Assembly (NCBI GenBank): GCA_964019165.1
Contig: OZ025281.1
Span: forward strand, 3,603,240-3,667,239
Direction: 5' to 3'
Length of the DNA stretch: 64,000 nucleotides
Source: Mastigias papua
Taxonomy: Eukaryota; Cnidaria; Scyphozoa; Rhizostomeae; Mastigiidae
Shown here: piece after piece, positions 47,301 through 61,000 of the stretch
How positions within the stretch are numbered: position 1 is the stretch's first letter
How the letters are laid out: the number at the start of each line of letters is the position of its first letter
The notes under the pieces: model-generated
Told to the model about the DNA's origin: nothing
Database searches by the model: none
The model's input: the letters and a program-made list of their open reading frames with translations, nothing else
Made by a program: the position numbers and the translations under genes

Positions 47301-49692
47301 CTATAACCTTGGTAGTTTGCCGAACAATGACCAAACTTGAAATTGATTGATTTTGATTGCAGATTTAAAAGTGATGAAAATGTGCGATTTTTGGCCAAAA
47401 CGTAAGGTTATACCCTTGGTATTTTGCCAAAAAATGACCAGAATTGACATTGATTGATTTTGATTGCAGATTGAAAAGTGATGAAAATGAGCGATGTTTT
47501 TCAACAACGTAAGGCTATAACCTTGGTATTTTGCCAAAAAATGACCAAACTTGAAATTGATTGATTTTGATTGCAGATTTAAAAGTGATGAAAATGTGCG
47601 ATTTTTGGCCAAAAAGTAAGGCTATAACCTTGGTATTTTGCCGAAAAATGGCCAAAATTGACATTGATTGATTTTGATTGCAGATTGAAAGGCGATGAAA
47701 ATGAGTAATTTGTGGCCAAAAAGTAAGGCAATACCCTTGGTATTTTGCCGACAAATGACCGGAATTGACATTGATTGATTTTGATTGTAGATTGAAAAGT
47801 GATGAAAATGAGCGATTTTTTTCAACAAAGTAAGGCTATAACCTTGGTAGTTTGCCGAACAATGACCAAACTTGAAATTGATTGATTTTGATTGCAGATT
47901 TAAACGTGATGAAAATGTGCGATTTTTGGCCAAAAAGTAAGGCAATAACCTTGGTATTTTGCCGAAAAATGACCAAAATTGAAATTGATTGTTTTTGATT
48001 CCAGAGTCAAAAGTAATGAAAATGACCGATTTGTGGCCAAAAAGTAAGGCAGTACCCTTGGTATTTTGCCGACAAATGACCAGAATTGACATTGATTGAT
48101 TTTGATTGCAGATTGAAAAGTGATGAAAATGAGCGATTTTTGGCCAAAAAGTAAGGCTATAACCTTGGTATTTTGCCGAGAAATGACCAATATTTACATT
48201 GATTGTTTTTGATTCCAGATTGAAAAGTGATGAAAATGAGCTATTTTTTACCACAAAATAAGGCTATAACCATGGTATTTTGCCAACAACTGACCACAAT
48301 TGACATTGATTGAGTTTGTTCGCAGATTGAAGAGTGACTACAATGAGCGATTTTTGGCCAAAAAGTAAGGCTATAACCTTGGTAGTTTGCCAAAAACTGA
48401 CCACAATTCAAATTGATTGATTTTGATTGCAGATTGATACATGATAACAAAATAAGCGATTTTTGGCCAAAAAGTAAGGCTATAACCTTGGTATTTTGCC
48501 ACAAACTGACCAAAATTGAAATTGATTGATTGTGATTGCAGATTTAAAAGTGATGAAAATGTGCGATTTTTGGCCAAAACGTAAGGTTATAACCTTGGTA
48601 TTTTGCCAAAACATGACCAGAATTGACATTGATTGATTTTGATTGCAGATTGAAAAGTGATGAAAATGAGCGATGTTTTTCAACAACGTAAGGCTATAAC
48701 CTTGGTATTTTGCCAAAAAATGACCAAACTTGAAATTGATTGATTTTGATTGCAGATTTAAAAGTGATGAAAATGTGCGATTTTTGGCCAAAAAGTAAGG
48801 CTATAACCTTGGTATTTTGCCGAAAAATGGCCAAAATTGACATTGATTGATTTTGATTGCAGATTGAAAGGCGATGAAAATGAGTAATTTGTGGCCAAAA
48901 AGTAAGGCAATACCCTTGGTATTTTGCCGACAAATGACCGGAATTGACATTGATTGATTTTGATTGTAGATTGAAAAGTGATGAAAATGAGCGATTTTTT
49001 TCAACAAAGTAAGGCTATAACCTTGGTAGTTTGCCGAACAATGACCAAACTTGAAATTGATTGATTTTGATTGCAGATTTAAAAGTGATGAAAATGTGCG
49101 ATTTTTGGCCAAAAAGTAAGGCAATAACCTTGGTATTTTGCCGAAAAATGACCAAAATTGAAATTGATTGTTTTTGATTCCAGAGTCAAAAGTAATGAAA
49201 ATGACCGATTTGTGGCCAAAAAGTAAGGCAGTACCCTTGGTATTTTGCCGACAAATGACCAGAATTGACATTGATTGATTTTGATTGCAGATTGAAAAGT
49301 GATGAAAATGAGCGATTTTTGGCCAAAAAGTAAGGCTATAACCTTGTTATTTTGCCGAGAAATGACCAATATTTACATTGATTGTTTTTGATTCCAGATT
49401 GAAAAGTGATGAAAATGAGCTATTTTTTACCACAAAATAAGGCTATAACCATGGTATTTTGCCAACAACTGACCACAATTGACATTGATTGAGTTTGTTC
49501 GCAGATTGAAGAGTGACTACAATGAGCGATTTTTGGCCAAAAAGTAAGGCTATAACCTTGGTAGTTTGCCAAAAACTGACCACAATTCAAATTGATTGAT
49601 TTTGATTGCAGATTGATACATGATAACAAAATAAGCGATTTTTGGCCAAAAAGTAAGGCTATAACCTTGGTATTTTGCCACAAACTGACCAA
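47301..49692. repeat. Tandem duplication of an 11-monomer block, 1179 bp
   Basis: About 47301-48480 repeats as 48480-49692 with few differences. Shared diagnostic variants include GATTGTAGATTGAAAAG and TCCAGAGTCAAAAGTAATG. Confidence 0.85.
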
Positions 49693-50623
49693 AATTGAAA
49701 TTGATTGATTTTGATTGCAGATTGAAAAGTGATGAAAATGTGCGATTTTTGGTCACAAAGTAAGGCTATAACCTTGGTATTTTACCGAAATATGACCAAC
49801 ATTGACATTGATTGATTTTGATTGCAGACTGAAAGGTGATGAAAATGAGCGATTTTTGGCCAAAAAGTAAGGCAATACCCTTGATATTTTGCCGAAACAT
49901 GACCAGAATTGACATTGATTGATTTTGATTGCAGATTGAAAAGTGATGAAAATGAGCAATTTTTGGCCAAAAAGTAAGGCTATAACCTTGGTATTTTGCC
50001 GACAAATCACAACAATTGACATTGATTGATGTTGATTCCAGATTGAAAAGTGATGAAAATGAGCTATTTTTTACCACAAAATAAGGCTGTAACCTTGGTA
50101 TTTTGCCAACAACTGACCAACATTGACATTGATTGAGTTTGATCGCAGATTGAAGAGTGACTACAATAAGCGATTTTTGGCCAAAAAGTAAGGCTATAAC
50201 CTTGGTGTTTTGCCAAAAACTGACCACAATTCAAATTGATTGATTTTGATTGCAGATTGAAACATGATAACAAAATACGCGATTCTTGGCCAAAACGTAA
50301 GGCTATAACCTTGGTATTTTGCCGAGAAATGACCAAAATTGACATTGATTGATTTTGATTGCAGATTGAAAGGTGATGAAAATGAGCAATTCTTGGACAA
50401 AAAGTAAGGCAATACCCTTGGTATTTTGCCGAAAAATGACCAGAATTGACATTGATTGATTTTGATTGCAGATTTAAAAGTGATGAAAATGTGCGATTGT
50501 TGGCCAAAACGTAAGGCTATAACCTTGGTATTTTGCCAAACACTGACCAAAATTGACATTGATTGATTTTGATTGCAGATTGAAAAGTGATGAAAATGAG
50601 CGACTTTTTTCAACAACGTAAGG

Positions 50624-53600
50624 CTATAACCTTGGTATTTTGCCGAAAAATGACCAAACTTGAAATTGATTGATTTTGATTGCAGATTTAAAAGTGATCA
50701 AAATGTGCGATTTGTGGCCAAAAAGTAAGGCTATACCCTTGGTATTTTGCCGAAAAATGACCAAAATTGACATTGATTGATTTTGATTGCAGATTGAAAG
50801 GCGATGAAAATGAGCAATTTGTGGCCAAACAGTAAGGCAATACCCTTGGTATTTCGCCAAAAAATGACCGGAATTGACATTGATTGACTTTGATTGTAGA
50901 GTGAAAAGTGATGAAAATGAGCGATGTTTTTCAACAACGTAAGGCTATAACCTTGGTATTTTGCCGACAAATGACCAAACTTGAAATTGATTGAGTTTGA
51001 TTGCAGATTTAAAAGTGATGAGAATGTGCGATTGTTGGCCAAAATGTAAGGCTATAACCTTGGTATTTTGCCGAAAAATGACCAAAATTGACATTGATTG
51101 ATTTTGATTGCAGATTGAACGGCGATGAAAATGAGCAATTTGTGGCCAAAAAGTAATGCAATACCCTTGGTATTCTGCCGACAAATGACCAAACTTGAAA
51201 TTGATTGATTTTGATTGCAGATTTAACAGTGATGAAAATGTGAGACTTTTGGCCAGAAAGTAAGGCTATAACCTTGGTATTTTGCCGAAAAATGACCAAA
51301 ATTAACATTGATTGATTTTGATTGCAGATTGAAAGGCGATGAAAATGAGCGATTTGTGGCCAAAAAGTAAGGCAATACCCTTGGTATTTTGCCTAACCAT
51401 GACCAGAATTGACATTGATTGATTTTGATTGCAGATTGAAAAGTGATGAAAATGAGCGATTTTTTTCAACAACGTAAGGCTATAACCTTGGTATTTTGCC
51501 GAAAAATCACCAAACTTGAAATTGATTGATTTTGATTGCAGATTTAAAAGTGATGACAATGTGCGATGTTTGGCCAAAAAGTAAGGCTATAACCTTGGTA
51601 TTTTGCCGACAAAAACTGACCAAATTTGCCATTGATTGATTTTGATTGCAGATTTAAAAGTGATGAACATGTGCGATTTTTTTCAACAAAGTAAGGCTAT
51701 AACCTTGGTATTTTGCCGAAAAATCACCAAACTTGAAATTGATTGATTTTGATTTCAGATTTAAAAGTGATGAAAATGTGCGATTTTTGGCCAAAAAGTA
51801 AGGCAATAACCTTGGTATTTTGCCGAAATATGACCAACATTGACATTGATTGATTTTGATTGCAGATTGAAAGGTGATGAAAATGAGCGATTTTTGGCCA
51901 AAAAGTAAGGCAATACCCTTGGTATTTTGCGGAAAAATGACCAGAATTGACATTGATTGATTTTGATTGCAGATTGAAAAGTGATGAAAATGAGCGATGT
52001 TTTTCAACAACGTAAGGCTATAACCTTGGTATTTTGCCGAAAAATGACCAAACTTGAAATTGATTGTTGTTGATTGCAGATTTAAAAGTGATGAAAATGT
52101 GCGATTTTTGGCCAAAAAGTAAGGCTATAACCTTGGTATTTTGCCGAAAAATGACCAAAATTGAAATTGATTGATTTTGATTGCAGATTGAAAAGTGATG
52201 AAAATGAGCGATGTTTTTCAACAACGTAAGGCTATAACCTTGGTATTTTGCCGAAAAATGACCAAACTTGAAATTGATTGATTTTGATTGCAGATTTAAA
52301 AGTGATGAAAATGTGCGATTTGTGGCCAAAAAGTAAGGCTATACCCTTGGTATTTTGCCGAAAAATGACCAAAATTGACATTGATTGATTTTGATTGCAG
52401 ATTGAAAGGCGATGAAAATGAGCAATTTGTGGCCAAACAGTAAGGCAATACCCTTGGTATTTCGCCAAAAAATGACCGGAATTGACATTGATTGACTTTG
52501 ATTGTAGAGTGAAAAGTGATGAAAATGAGCGATTTTTTTCAACAACGTAAGGCTATAACCTTGGTATTTTGCCGACAATTGACCAAACTTGAAATTGATT
52601 GAGTTTGATTGCAGATTTAAAAGTGATGAGAATGTGCGATTGTTGGCCAAAATGTAAGGCTATAACCTTGGTATTTTGCCGAAAAATGACCAAAATTGAC
52701 ATTGATTGATTTTGATTGCAGATTGAACGGCGATGAAAATGAGCAATTTGTGGCCAAAAAGTAATGCAATACCCTTGGTATTCTGCCGACAAATGACCAA
52801 ACTTGAAATTGATTGATTTTGATTGCAGATTTAACAGTGATGAAAATGTGAGACTTTTGGCCAGAAAGTAAGGCTATAACCTTGGTATTTTGCCGAAAAA
52901 TGACCAAAATTAACATTGATTGATTTTGATTGCAGATTGAAAGGCGATGAAAATGAGCGATTTGTGGCCAAAAAGTAAGGCAATACCCTTGGTATTTTGC
53001 CTAAACATGACCAGAATTGACATTGATTGATTTTGATTGCAGATTGAAAAGTGATGAAAATGAGCGATTTTTTTCAACAACGTAAGGCTATAACCTTGGT
53101 ATTTTGCCGAAAAATCACCAAACTTGAAATTGATTGATTTTGATTGCAGATGTAAAAGTGATGACAATGTGCGATGTTTGGCCAAAAAGTAAGGCTATAA
53201 CCTTGGTATTTTGCCGACAAAAACTGACCAAATTTGCCATTGATTGATTTTGATTGCAGATTTAAAAGTGATGAACATGTGCGATTTTTGTCAACAAAGT
53301 AAGGCTATAACCTTGGTATTTTGCCGAAAAATGACCAAACTTGAAATTGATTGATTTTGATTTCAGATTTAAAAGTGATGAAAATGTGCGATTTTTGGCC
53401 AAAAAGTAAGGCAATACCCTTGGTATTTTGCCTAAACATGACCAGAATTGACATTGATTGATTTTGATTGCAGATTGAAAAGTGATGAAAATGAGCGATC
53501 TTTTTCAACAACGTAAGGCTATAACCTTGGTATTTTGCCGAAAAATGACCAAACTTGAAATTGATTGATTTTGATTGCAGATTTAAAAGTGATGACAATG

Positions 53601-56600
53601 TGCGATGTTTGGCCAAAAAGTAAGGCTATAACCTTGGTATTTTGCCGACAAAAACTGACCAAATTTGCCATTGATTGATTTTGATTGCAGATTTAAAAGT
53701 GATGAACATGTGCGATTTTTTTCAACAAAGTAAGGCTATAACCTTGGTATTTTGCCGAAAAATGACCAAACTTGAAATTGATTGATTTTGATTGCAGATT
53801 GAAAAGTGATGAAAATGAGCGATGTTTTTCAACAACGTAAGGCTATAACCTTGGTATTTTGCCGAAAAATGACCAAACTTGAAATTGATTGATTTTGATT
53901 GCAGATTTAAAAGTGATGAAAATGTGCGATTTGTGGCCAAAAAGTAAGGCTATACCCTTGGTATTTTGCCGAAAAATGACCAAAATTGACATTGATTGAT
54001 TTTGATTGCAGATTGAAAGGCGATGAAAATGAGCAATTTGTGGCCAAACAGTAAGGCAATACCCTTGGTATTTCGCCAAAAAATGACCGGAATTGACATT
54101 GATTGACTTTGATTGTAGAGTGAAAAGTGATGAAAATGAGCGATTTTTTTCAACAACGTAAGGCTATAACCTTGGTATTTTGCCGACAATTGACCAAACT
54201 TGAAATTGATTGAGTTTGATTGCAGATTTAAAAGTGATGAGAATGTGCGATTGTTGGCCAAAATGTAAGGCTATAACCTTGGTATTTTGCCGAAAAATGA
54301 CCAAAATTGACATTGATTGATTTTGATTGCAGATTGAACGGCGATGAAAATGAGCAATTTGTGGCCAAAAAGTAATGCAATACCCTTGGTATTCTGCCGA
54401 CAAATGACCAAACTTGAAATTGATTGATTTTGATTGCAGATTTAACAGTGATGAAAATGTGAGACTTTTGGCCAGAAAGTAAGGCTATAACCTTGGTATT
54501 TTGCCGAAAAATGACCAAAATTAACATTGATTGATTTTGATTGCAGATTGAAAGGCGATGAAAATGAGCGATTTGTGGCCAAAAAGTAAGGCAATACCCT
54601 TGGTATTTTGCCTAAACATGACCAGAATTGACATTGATTGATTTTGATTGCAGATTGAAAAGTGATGAAAATGAGCGATTTTTTTCAACAACGTAAGGCT
54701 ATAACCTTGGTATTTTGCCGAAAAATCACCAAACTTGAAATTGATTGATTTTGATTGCAGATGTAAAAGTGATGACAATGTGCGATGTTTGGCCAAAAAG
54801 TAAGGCTATAACCTTGGTATTTTGCCGACAAAAACTGACCAAATTTGCCATTGATTGATTTTGATTGCAGATTTAAAAGTGATGAACATGTGCGATTTTT
54901 TTCAACAAAGTAAGGCTATAACCTTGGTATTTTGCCGAAAAATGACCAAACTTGAAATTGATTGATTTTGATTTCAGATTTAAAAGTGATGAAAATGTGC
55001 GATTTTTGGCCAAAAAGTAAGGCAATACCCTTGGTATTTTGCCTAAACATGACCAGAATTGACATTGATTGATTTTGATTGCAGATTGAAAAGTGATGAA
55101 AATGAGCGATCTTTTTCAACAACGTAAGGCTATAACCTTGGTATTTTGCCGAAAAATCACCAAACTTGAAATTGATTGATTTTGATTGCAGATTTAAAAG
55201 TGATGACAATGTGCGATGTTTGGCCAAAAAGTAAGGCTATAACCTTGGTATTTTGCCGACAAAAACTGACCAAATTTGCCATTGATTGATTTTGATTGCA
55301 GATTTAAAAGTGATGAACATGTGCGATTTTTTTCAACAAAGTAAGGCTATAACCTTGGTATTTTGCCGAAAAATGACCAAACTTGAAATTGATTGATTTT
55401 GATTTCAGATTTAAAAGTGATGAAAATGTGCGATTTTTGGCCAAAAAGTAAGGCAATAACCTTGGTATTTTGCCGAAATATGACCAACATTGACATTGAT
55501 TGATTTTGATTGCAGATTGAAAGGTGATGAAAATGAGCGATTTTTGGCCAAAAAGTAAGGCAATACCCTTGGTATTTTGCGGAAAAATGACCAGAATTGA
55601 CATTGATTGATTTTGATTGCAGATTGAAAAGTGATGAAAATGAGCGATGTTTTTCAACAACGTAAGGCTATAACCTTGGTATTTTGCCGAAAAATGACCA
55701 AACTTGAAATTGATTGATTTTGATTGCAGATTTAAAAGTGATGAAAATGTGCGATTTTTGGCCAAAAAGTAAGGCTATACCCTTGGTATTTTGCCGAAAA
55801 ATGACCAAAATTGAAATTGATTGATTTTGATTGCAGATTGAAAGGCGATGAAAATGAGCAATTTGTTGCCAAACAGTAAGGCAATACCCTTGGTATTTCG
55901 CCAAAAAATGACCGGAATTGACATTGATTGACTTTGATTGTAGAGTGAAAAGTGATGAAAATGAGCGATTTTTTTCAACAACGTAAGGCTATAACCTTGG
56001 TATTTTGCCGACAAATGACCAAACTTGAAATTGATTGAGTTTGATTGCAGATTTAAAAGTGATGAGAATGTGCGATTGTTGGCCAAAATGTAAGGCTATA
56101 ACCTTGGTATTTTGCCGAAAAATGACCAAAATTGACATTGATTGATTTTGATTGCAGATTGAACGGCGATGAAAATGAGCAATTTGTGGCCAAAAAGTAA
56201 TGCAATACCCTTGGTATTCTGCCGACAAATGACAAAACTTGAAATTGATTGATTTTGATTGCAGATTTAACAGTGATGAAAATGTGAGACTTTTGGCCAG
56301 AAAGTAAGGCTATAACCTTGGTATTTTGCCGAAAACTGACCAAAATTAACATTGATTGATTTTGATTGCAGATTGAAAGGCGATGAAAATGAGCGATTTG
56401 TGGCCAAAAAGTAAGGCAATACCCTTGGTATTTTGCCTAAACATGACCAGAATTGACATTGATTGATTTTGATTGCAGATTGAAAAGTGATGAAAATGAG
56501 CGATTTTTTTCAACAACGTAAGGCTATAACCTTGGTATTTTGCCGAAAAATCACCAAACTTGAAATTGATTGATTTTGATTGCAGATTTAAAAGTGATGA

Positions 56601-59600
56601 CAATGTGCGATGTTTGGCCAAAAAGTAAGGCTATAACCTTGGTATTTTGCCGACAAAAACTGACCAAATTTGCCATTGATTGATTTTGATTGCAGATTTA
56701 AAAGTGATGAACATGTGCGATTTTTTTCAACAAAGTAAGGCTATAACCTTGGTATTTTGCCGAAAAATCACCAAACTTGAAATTGATTGATTTTGATTTC
56801 AGATTTAAAAGTGATGAAAATGTGCGATTTTTGGCCAAAAAGTAAGGCAATAACCTTGGTATTTTGCCGAAATATGACCAACATTGACATTGATTGATTT
56901 TGATTGCAGATTGAAAGGTGATGAAAATGAGCGATTTTTGGCCAAAGAGTAAGGCAATACCCTTGGTATTTTGCGGAAAAATGACCAGAATTGACATTGA
57001 TTGATTTTGATTGCAGATTGAAAAGTGATGAAAATGAGCGATGTTTTTCAACAACGTAAGGCTATAACCTTGGTATTTTGCCGAAAAATGACCAAACTTG
57101 AAATTGATTGATTTTGATTGCAGATTTAAAAGTGATGACAATGTGCGATTTTTGGCCAAAAAGTAAGGCTATAACCTTGGTATTTTGCCGACAAATGACC
57201 AAAATTGAAATTGATTGATTTTGATTGCAGATTGAAAAGTGATGAAAATGAGCGATGTTTTTCAACAACGTAAGGCTATAACCTTGGTATTTTGCCGAAA
57301 AATGACCAAACTTGAAATTGATTGATTTTGATTGCAGATTTAAAAGTGATGAAAATGTGCGATTTGTGGCCAAAAAGTAAGGCTATACCCTTGGTATTTT
57401 GCCGAAAAATGACCAAAATTGACATTGATTGATTTTGATTGCAGATTGAAAGGCGATGAAAATGAGCAATTTGTGGCCAAACAGTAAGGCAATACCCTTG
57501 GTATTTCGCCAAAAAATGACCGGAATTGACATTGATTGACTTTGATTGTAGAGTGAAAAGTGATGAAAATGAGCGATTGTTTTCAACAACGTAAGGCTAT
57601 AACCTTGGTATTTTGCCGACAAATGACCAAACTTGAAATTGATTGAGTTTGATTGCAGATTTAAAAGTGATGAGAATGTGCGATTGTTGGCCAAAATGTA
57701 AGGCTATAACCTTGGTATTTTGCCGAAAAATGACCAAAATTGACATTGATTGATGTTGATTGCAGATTGAACGGCGATGAAAATGAGCAATTTGTGGCCA
57801 AAAAGTAATGCAATACCCTTGGTATTCTGCCGACAAATGACCAAACTTGAAATTGATTGATTTTGATTGCAGATTTAACAGTGATGAAAATGTGAGACTC
57901 TTGGCCAGAAAGTAAGGCTATAACCTTGGTATTTTGCCGAAAAATGACCAAAATTAACATTGATTGATTTTGATTGCAGATTGAAAGGCGATGAAAATGA
58001 GCGATTTGTGGCCAAAAAGTAAGGCAATACCCTTGGTATTTTGCCTAAACATGACCAGAATTGACATTGATTGATTTTGATTGCAGATTGAAAAGTGATG
58101 AAAATGAGCGATTTTATTCAACAACGTAAGGCTATAACCTTGGTATTTTGCCGAAAAATCACCAAACTTGAAATTGATTGATTTTGATTGCAGATTTAAA
58201 AGTGATGACAATGTGCGATGTTTGGCCAAAAAGTAAGGCTATAACCTTGGTATTTTGCCGACAAAAACTGACCAAATTTGCCATTGATTGATTTTGATTG
58301 CAGATTTAAAAGTGATGAACATGTGCGATTTTTTTCAACAAAGTAAGGCTATAACCTTGGTATTTTGCCGAAAAATCACCAAACTTGAAATTGATTGATT
58401 TTGATTTCAGATTTAAAAGTGATGAAAATGTGCGATTTTTGGCCAAAAAGTAAGGCAATAACCTTGGTATTTTGCCGAAATATGACCAACATTGACATTG
58501 ATTGATTTTGATTGCAGATTGAAAGGTGATGAAAATGAGCGATTTTTGGCCAAAGAGTAAGGCAATACCCTTGGAATTTTGCGGAAAAATGACCAGAATT
58601 GACATTGATTGATTTTGATTGCAGATTGAAAAGTGATGAAAATGAGCGATGTTTTTCAACAACGTAAGGCTATAACCTTGGTATTTTGCCGAAAAATGAC
58701 CAAACTTGAAATTGATTGATTTTGATTGCAGATTTAAAAGTGATGACAATGTGCGATTTTTGGCCAAAAAGTAAGGCTATAACCTTGGTATTTTGCCGAC
58801 AAATGACCAAAATTGAAATTGATTGATTTTGATTGCAGATTGAAAAGTGATGAAAATGAGCGATGTTTTTCAACAACGTAAGGCTATAACCTTGGTATTT
58901 TGCCGAAAAATGACCAAACTTGAAATTGATTGATTTTGATTGCAGATTTAAAAGTGATGAAAATGTGCGATTTGTGGCCAAAAAGTAAGGCTATACCCTT
59001 GGTATTTTGCCGAAAAATGACCAAAATTGACATTGATTGATTTTGATTGCAGATTGAAAGGCGATGAAAATGAGCAATTTGTGGCCAAACAGTAAGGCAA
59101 TACCCTTGGTATTTCGCCAAAAAATGACCGGAATTGACATTGATTGACTTTGATTGTAGAGTGAAAAGTGATGAAAATGAGCGATTTTTTTCAACAACGT
59201 AAGGCTATAACCTTGGTATTTTGCCGACAAATGACCAAACTTGAAATTGATTGAGTTTGATTGCAGATTTAAAAGTGATGAGAATGTGCGATTTTTGGCC
59301 AAAATGTAAGGCTATAACCTTGGTATTTTGCCGAAAAATGACCAAAATTGACATTGATTGATTTTGATTGCAGATTGAACGGCGATGAAAATGAGCAATT
59401 TGTGGCCAAAAAGTAATGCAATACCCTTGGTATTCTGCCGACAAATGACCAAACTTGAAATTGATTGATTTTGATTGCAGATTTAACAGTGATGAAAATG
59501 TGAGACTTTTGGCCAAAAAGTAAGGCTATAACCTTGGTATTTTGCCGAAAAATGACCAAAATTAACATTGATTGATTTTGATTGCAGATTGAAAGGCGAT

Positions 59601-61000
59601 GAAAATGAGCGATTTGTGGCCAAAAAGTAAGGCAATACCCTTGGTATTTTGCCTAAACATGACCAGAATTGACATTGATTGATTTTGATTGCAGATTGAA
59701 AAGTGATGAAAATGAGCGATTTTTTTCAACAACGTAAGGCTATAACCTTGGTATTTTGCCGAAAAATCACCAAACTTGAAATTGATTGATTTTGATTGCA
59801 GATTTAAAAGTGATGACAATGTGCGATGTTTGGCCAAAAAGTAAGGCTATAACCTTGGTATTTTGCCGACAAAAACTGACCAAATTTGCCATTGATTGAT
59901 TTTGATTGCAGATTTAAAAGTGATGAACATGTGCGATTTTTTTCAACAAAGTAAGGCTATAACCTTGGTATTTTGCCGAAAAATCACCAAACTTGAAATT
60001 GATTGATTGTGATTTCAGATTTAAAAGTGATGAAAATGTGCGATTTTTGGCCAAAAAGTAAGGCAATAACCTTGGTATTTTGCCGAAATATGACCAACAT
60101 TGACATTGATTGATTTTGATTGCAGATTGAAAGGTGATGAAAATGAGCGATTTTTGGCCAAAAAGTAAGGCAATACCCTTGGTATTTTGCGGAAAAATGA
60201 CCAGAATTGACATTGATTGATTTTGATTGCAGATTGAAAAGTGATGAAAATGAGCGATGTTTTTCAACAACGTAAGGCTATAACCTTGGTATTTTGCCGA
60301 AAAATGACCAAACTTGAAATTGATTGATTTTGATTGCAGATTTAAAAGTGATGAAAATGTGCGATTTTTGGCCAAAAAGTAAGGCTATAACCTTGGTATT
60401 TTGCCGAAAAATGACCAAAATTGACATTGATTGATTTTGATTGCAGATTGAAAAGTGATGACAATGAGCGATGTTTTTCAACAACGTAAGGCTATAACCT
60501 TGGTATTTTGCCGAAAAATGACCAAACTTGAAATTGATTGATTTTGATTGCAGATTTAAAAGTGATGAAAATGTGCGATTTTTGGCCAAAAAGTAAGGCT
60601 ATAACCTTGGTATTTTGCCGAAAAATGACCAAAATTGACATTGATTGATTTTGATTGCAGATTGAAAGGCGATGAAAATGAGCAATTTGTGGCCAAACAG
60701 TAAGGCAATACCCTTGGTATTTCGCCAAAAAATGACCGGAATTGACATTGATTGACTTTGATTGTAGAGTGAAAAGTGATGAAAATGAGCGATTTTTTTC
60801 AACAACGTAAGGCTATAACCTTGGTATTTTGCCGACAAATGACCAAACTTGAAATTGATTGAGTTTGATTGCAGATTTAAAAGTGATGAGAATGTGCGAT
60901 TGTTGGCCAAAATGTAAGGCTATAACCTTGGTATTTTGCCGACAAAAACTGACCAAATTTGCCATTGATTGATTTTGATTGCAGATTTAAAAGTGATGAA
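50624..61000. repeat. ~1608-bp higher-order repeat (15 monomers), about six and a half copies
   Basis: The same monomer series recurs with anchors at 50624, 52232, 53843, 55668, 57276, 58884 and 60492, giving spacings of 1608, 1611, 1825, 1608, 1608 and 1608 bp. The 1825-bp interval has two extra monomers. A marker variant, GCCGACAAAAACTGACC followed by AAATTTGCCATTG, lies near 51607, 53214, 53645, 54825, 55256, 56651, 58258, 59871 and 60942. The extra 53645 and 55256 copies show a 4-monomer internal duplication in two of the units. The last unit is truncated. Confidence 0.88.
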
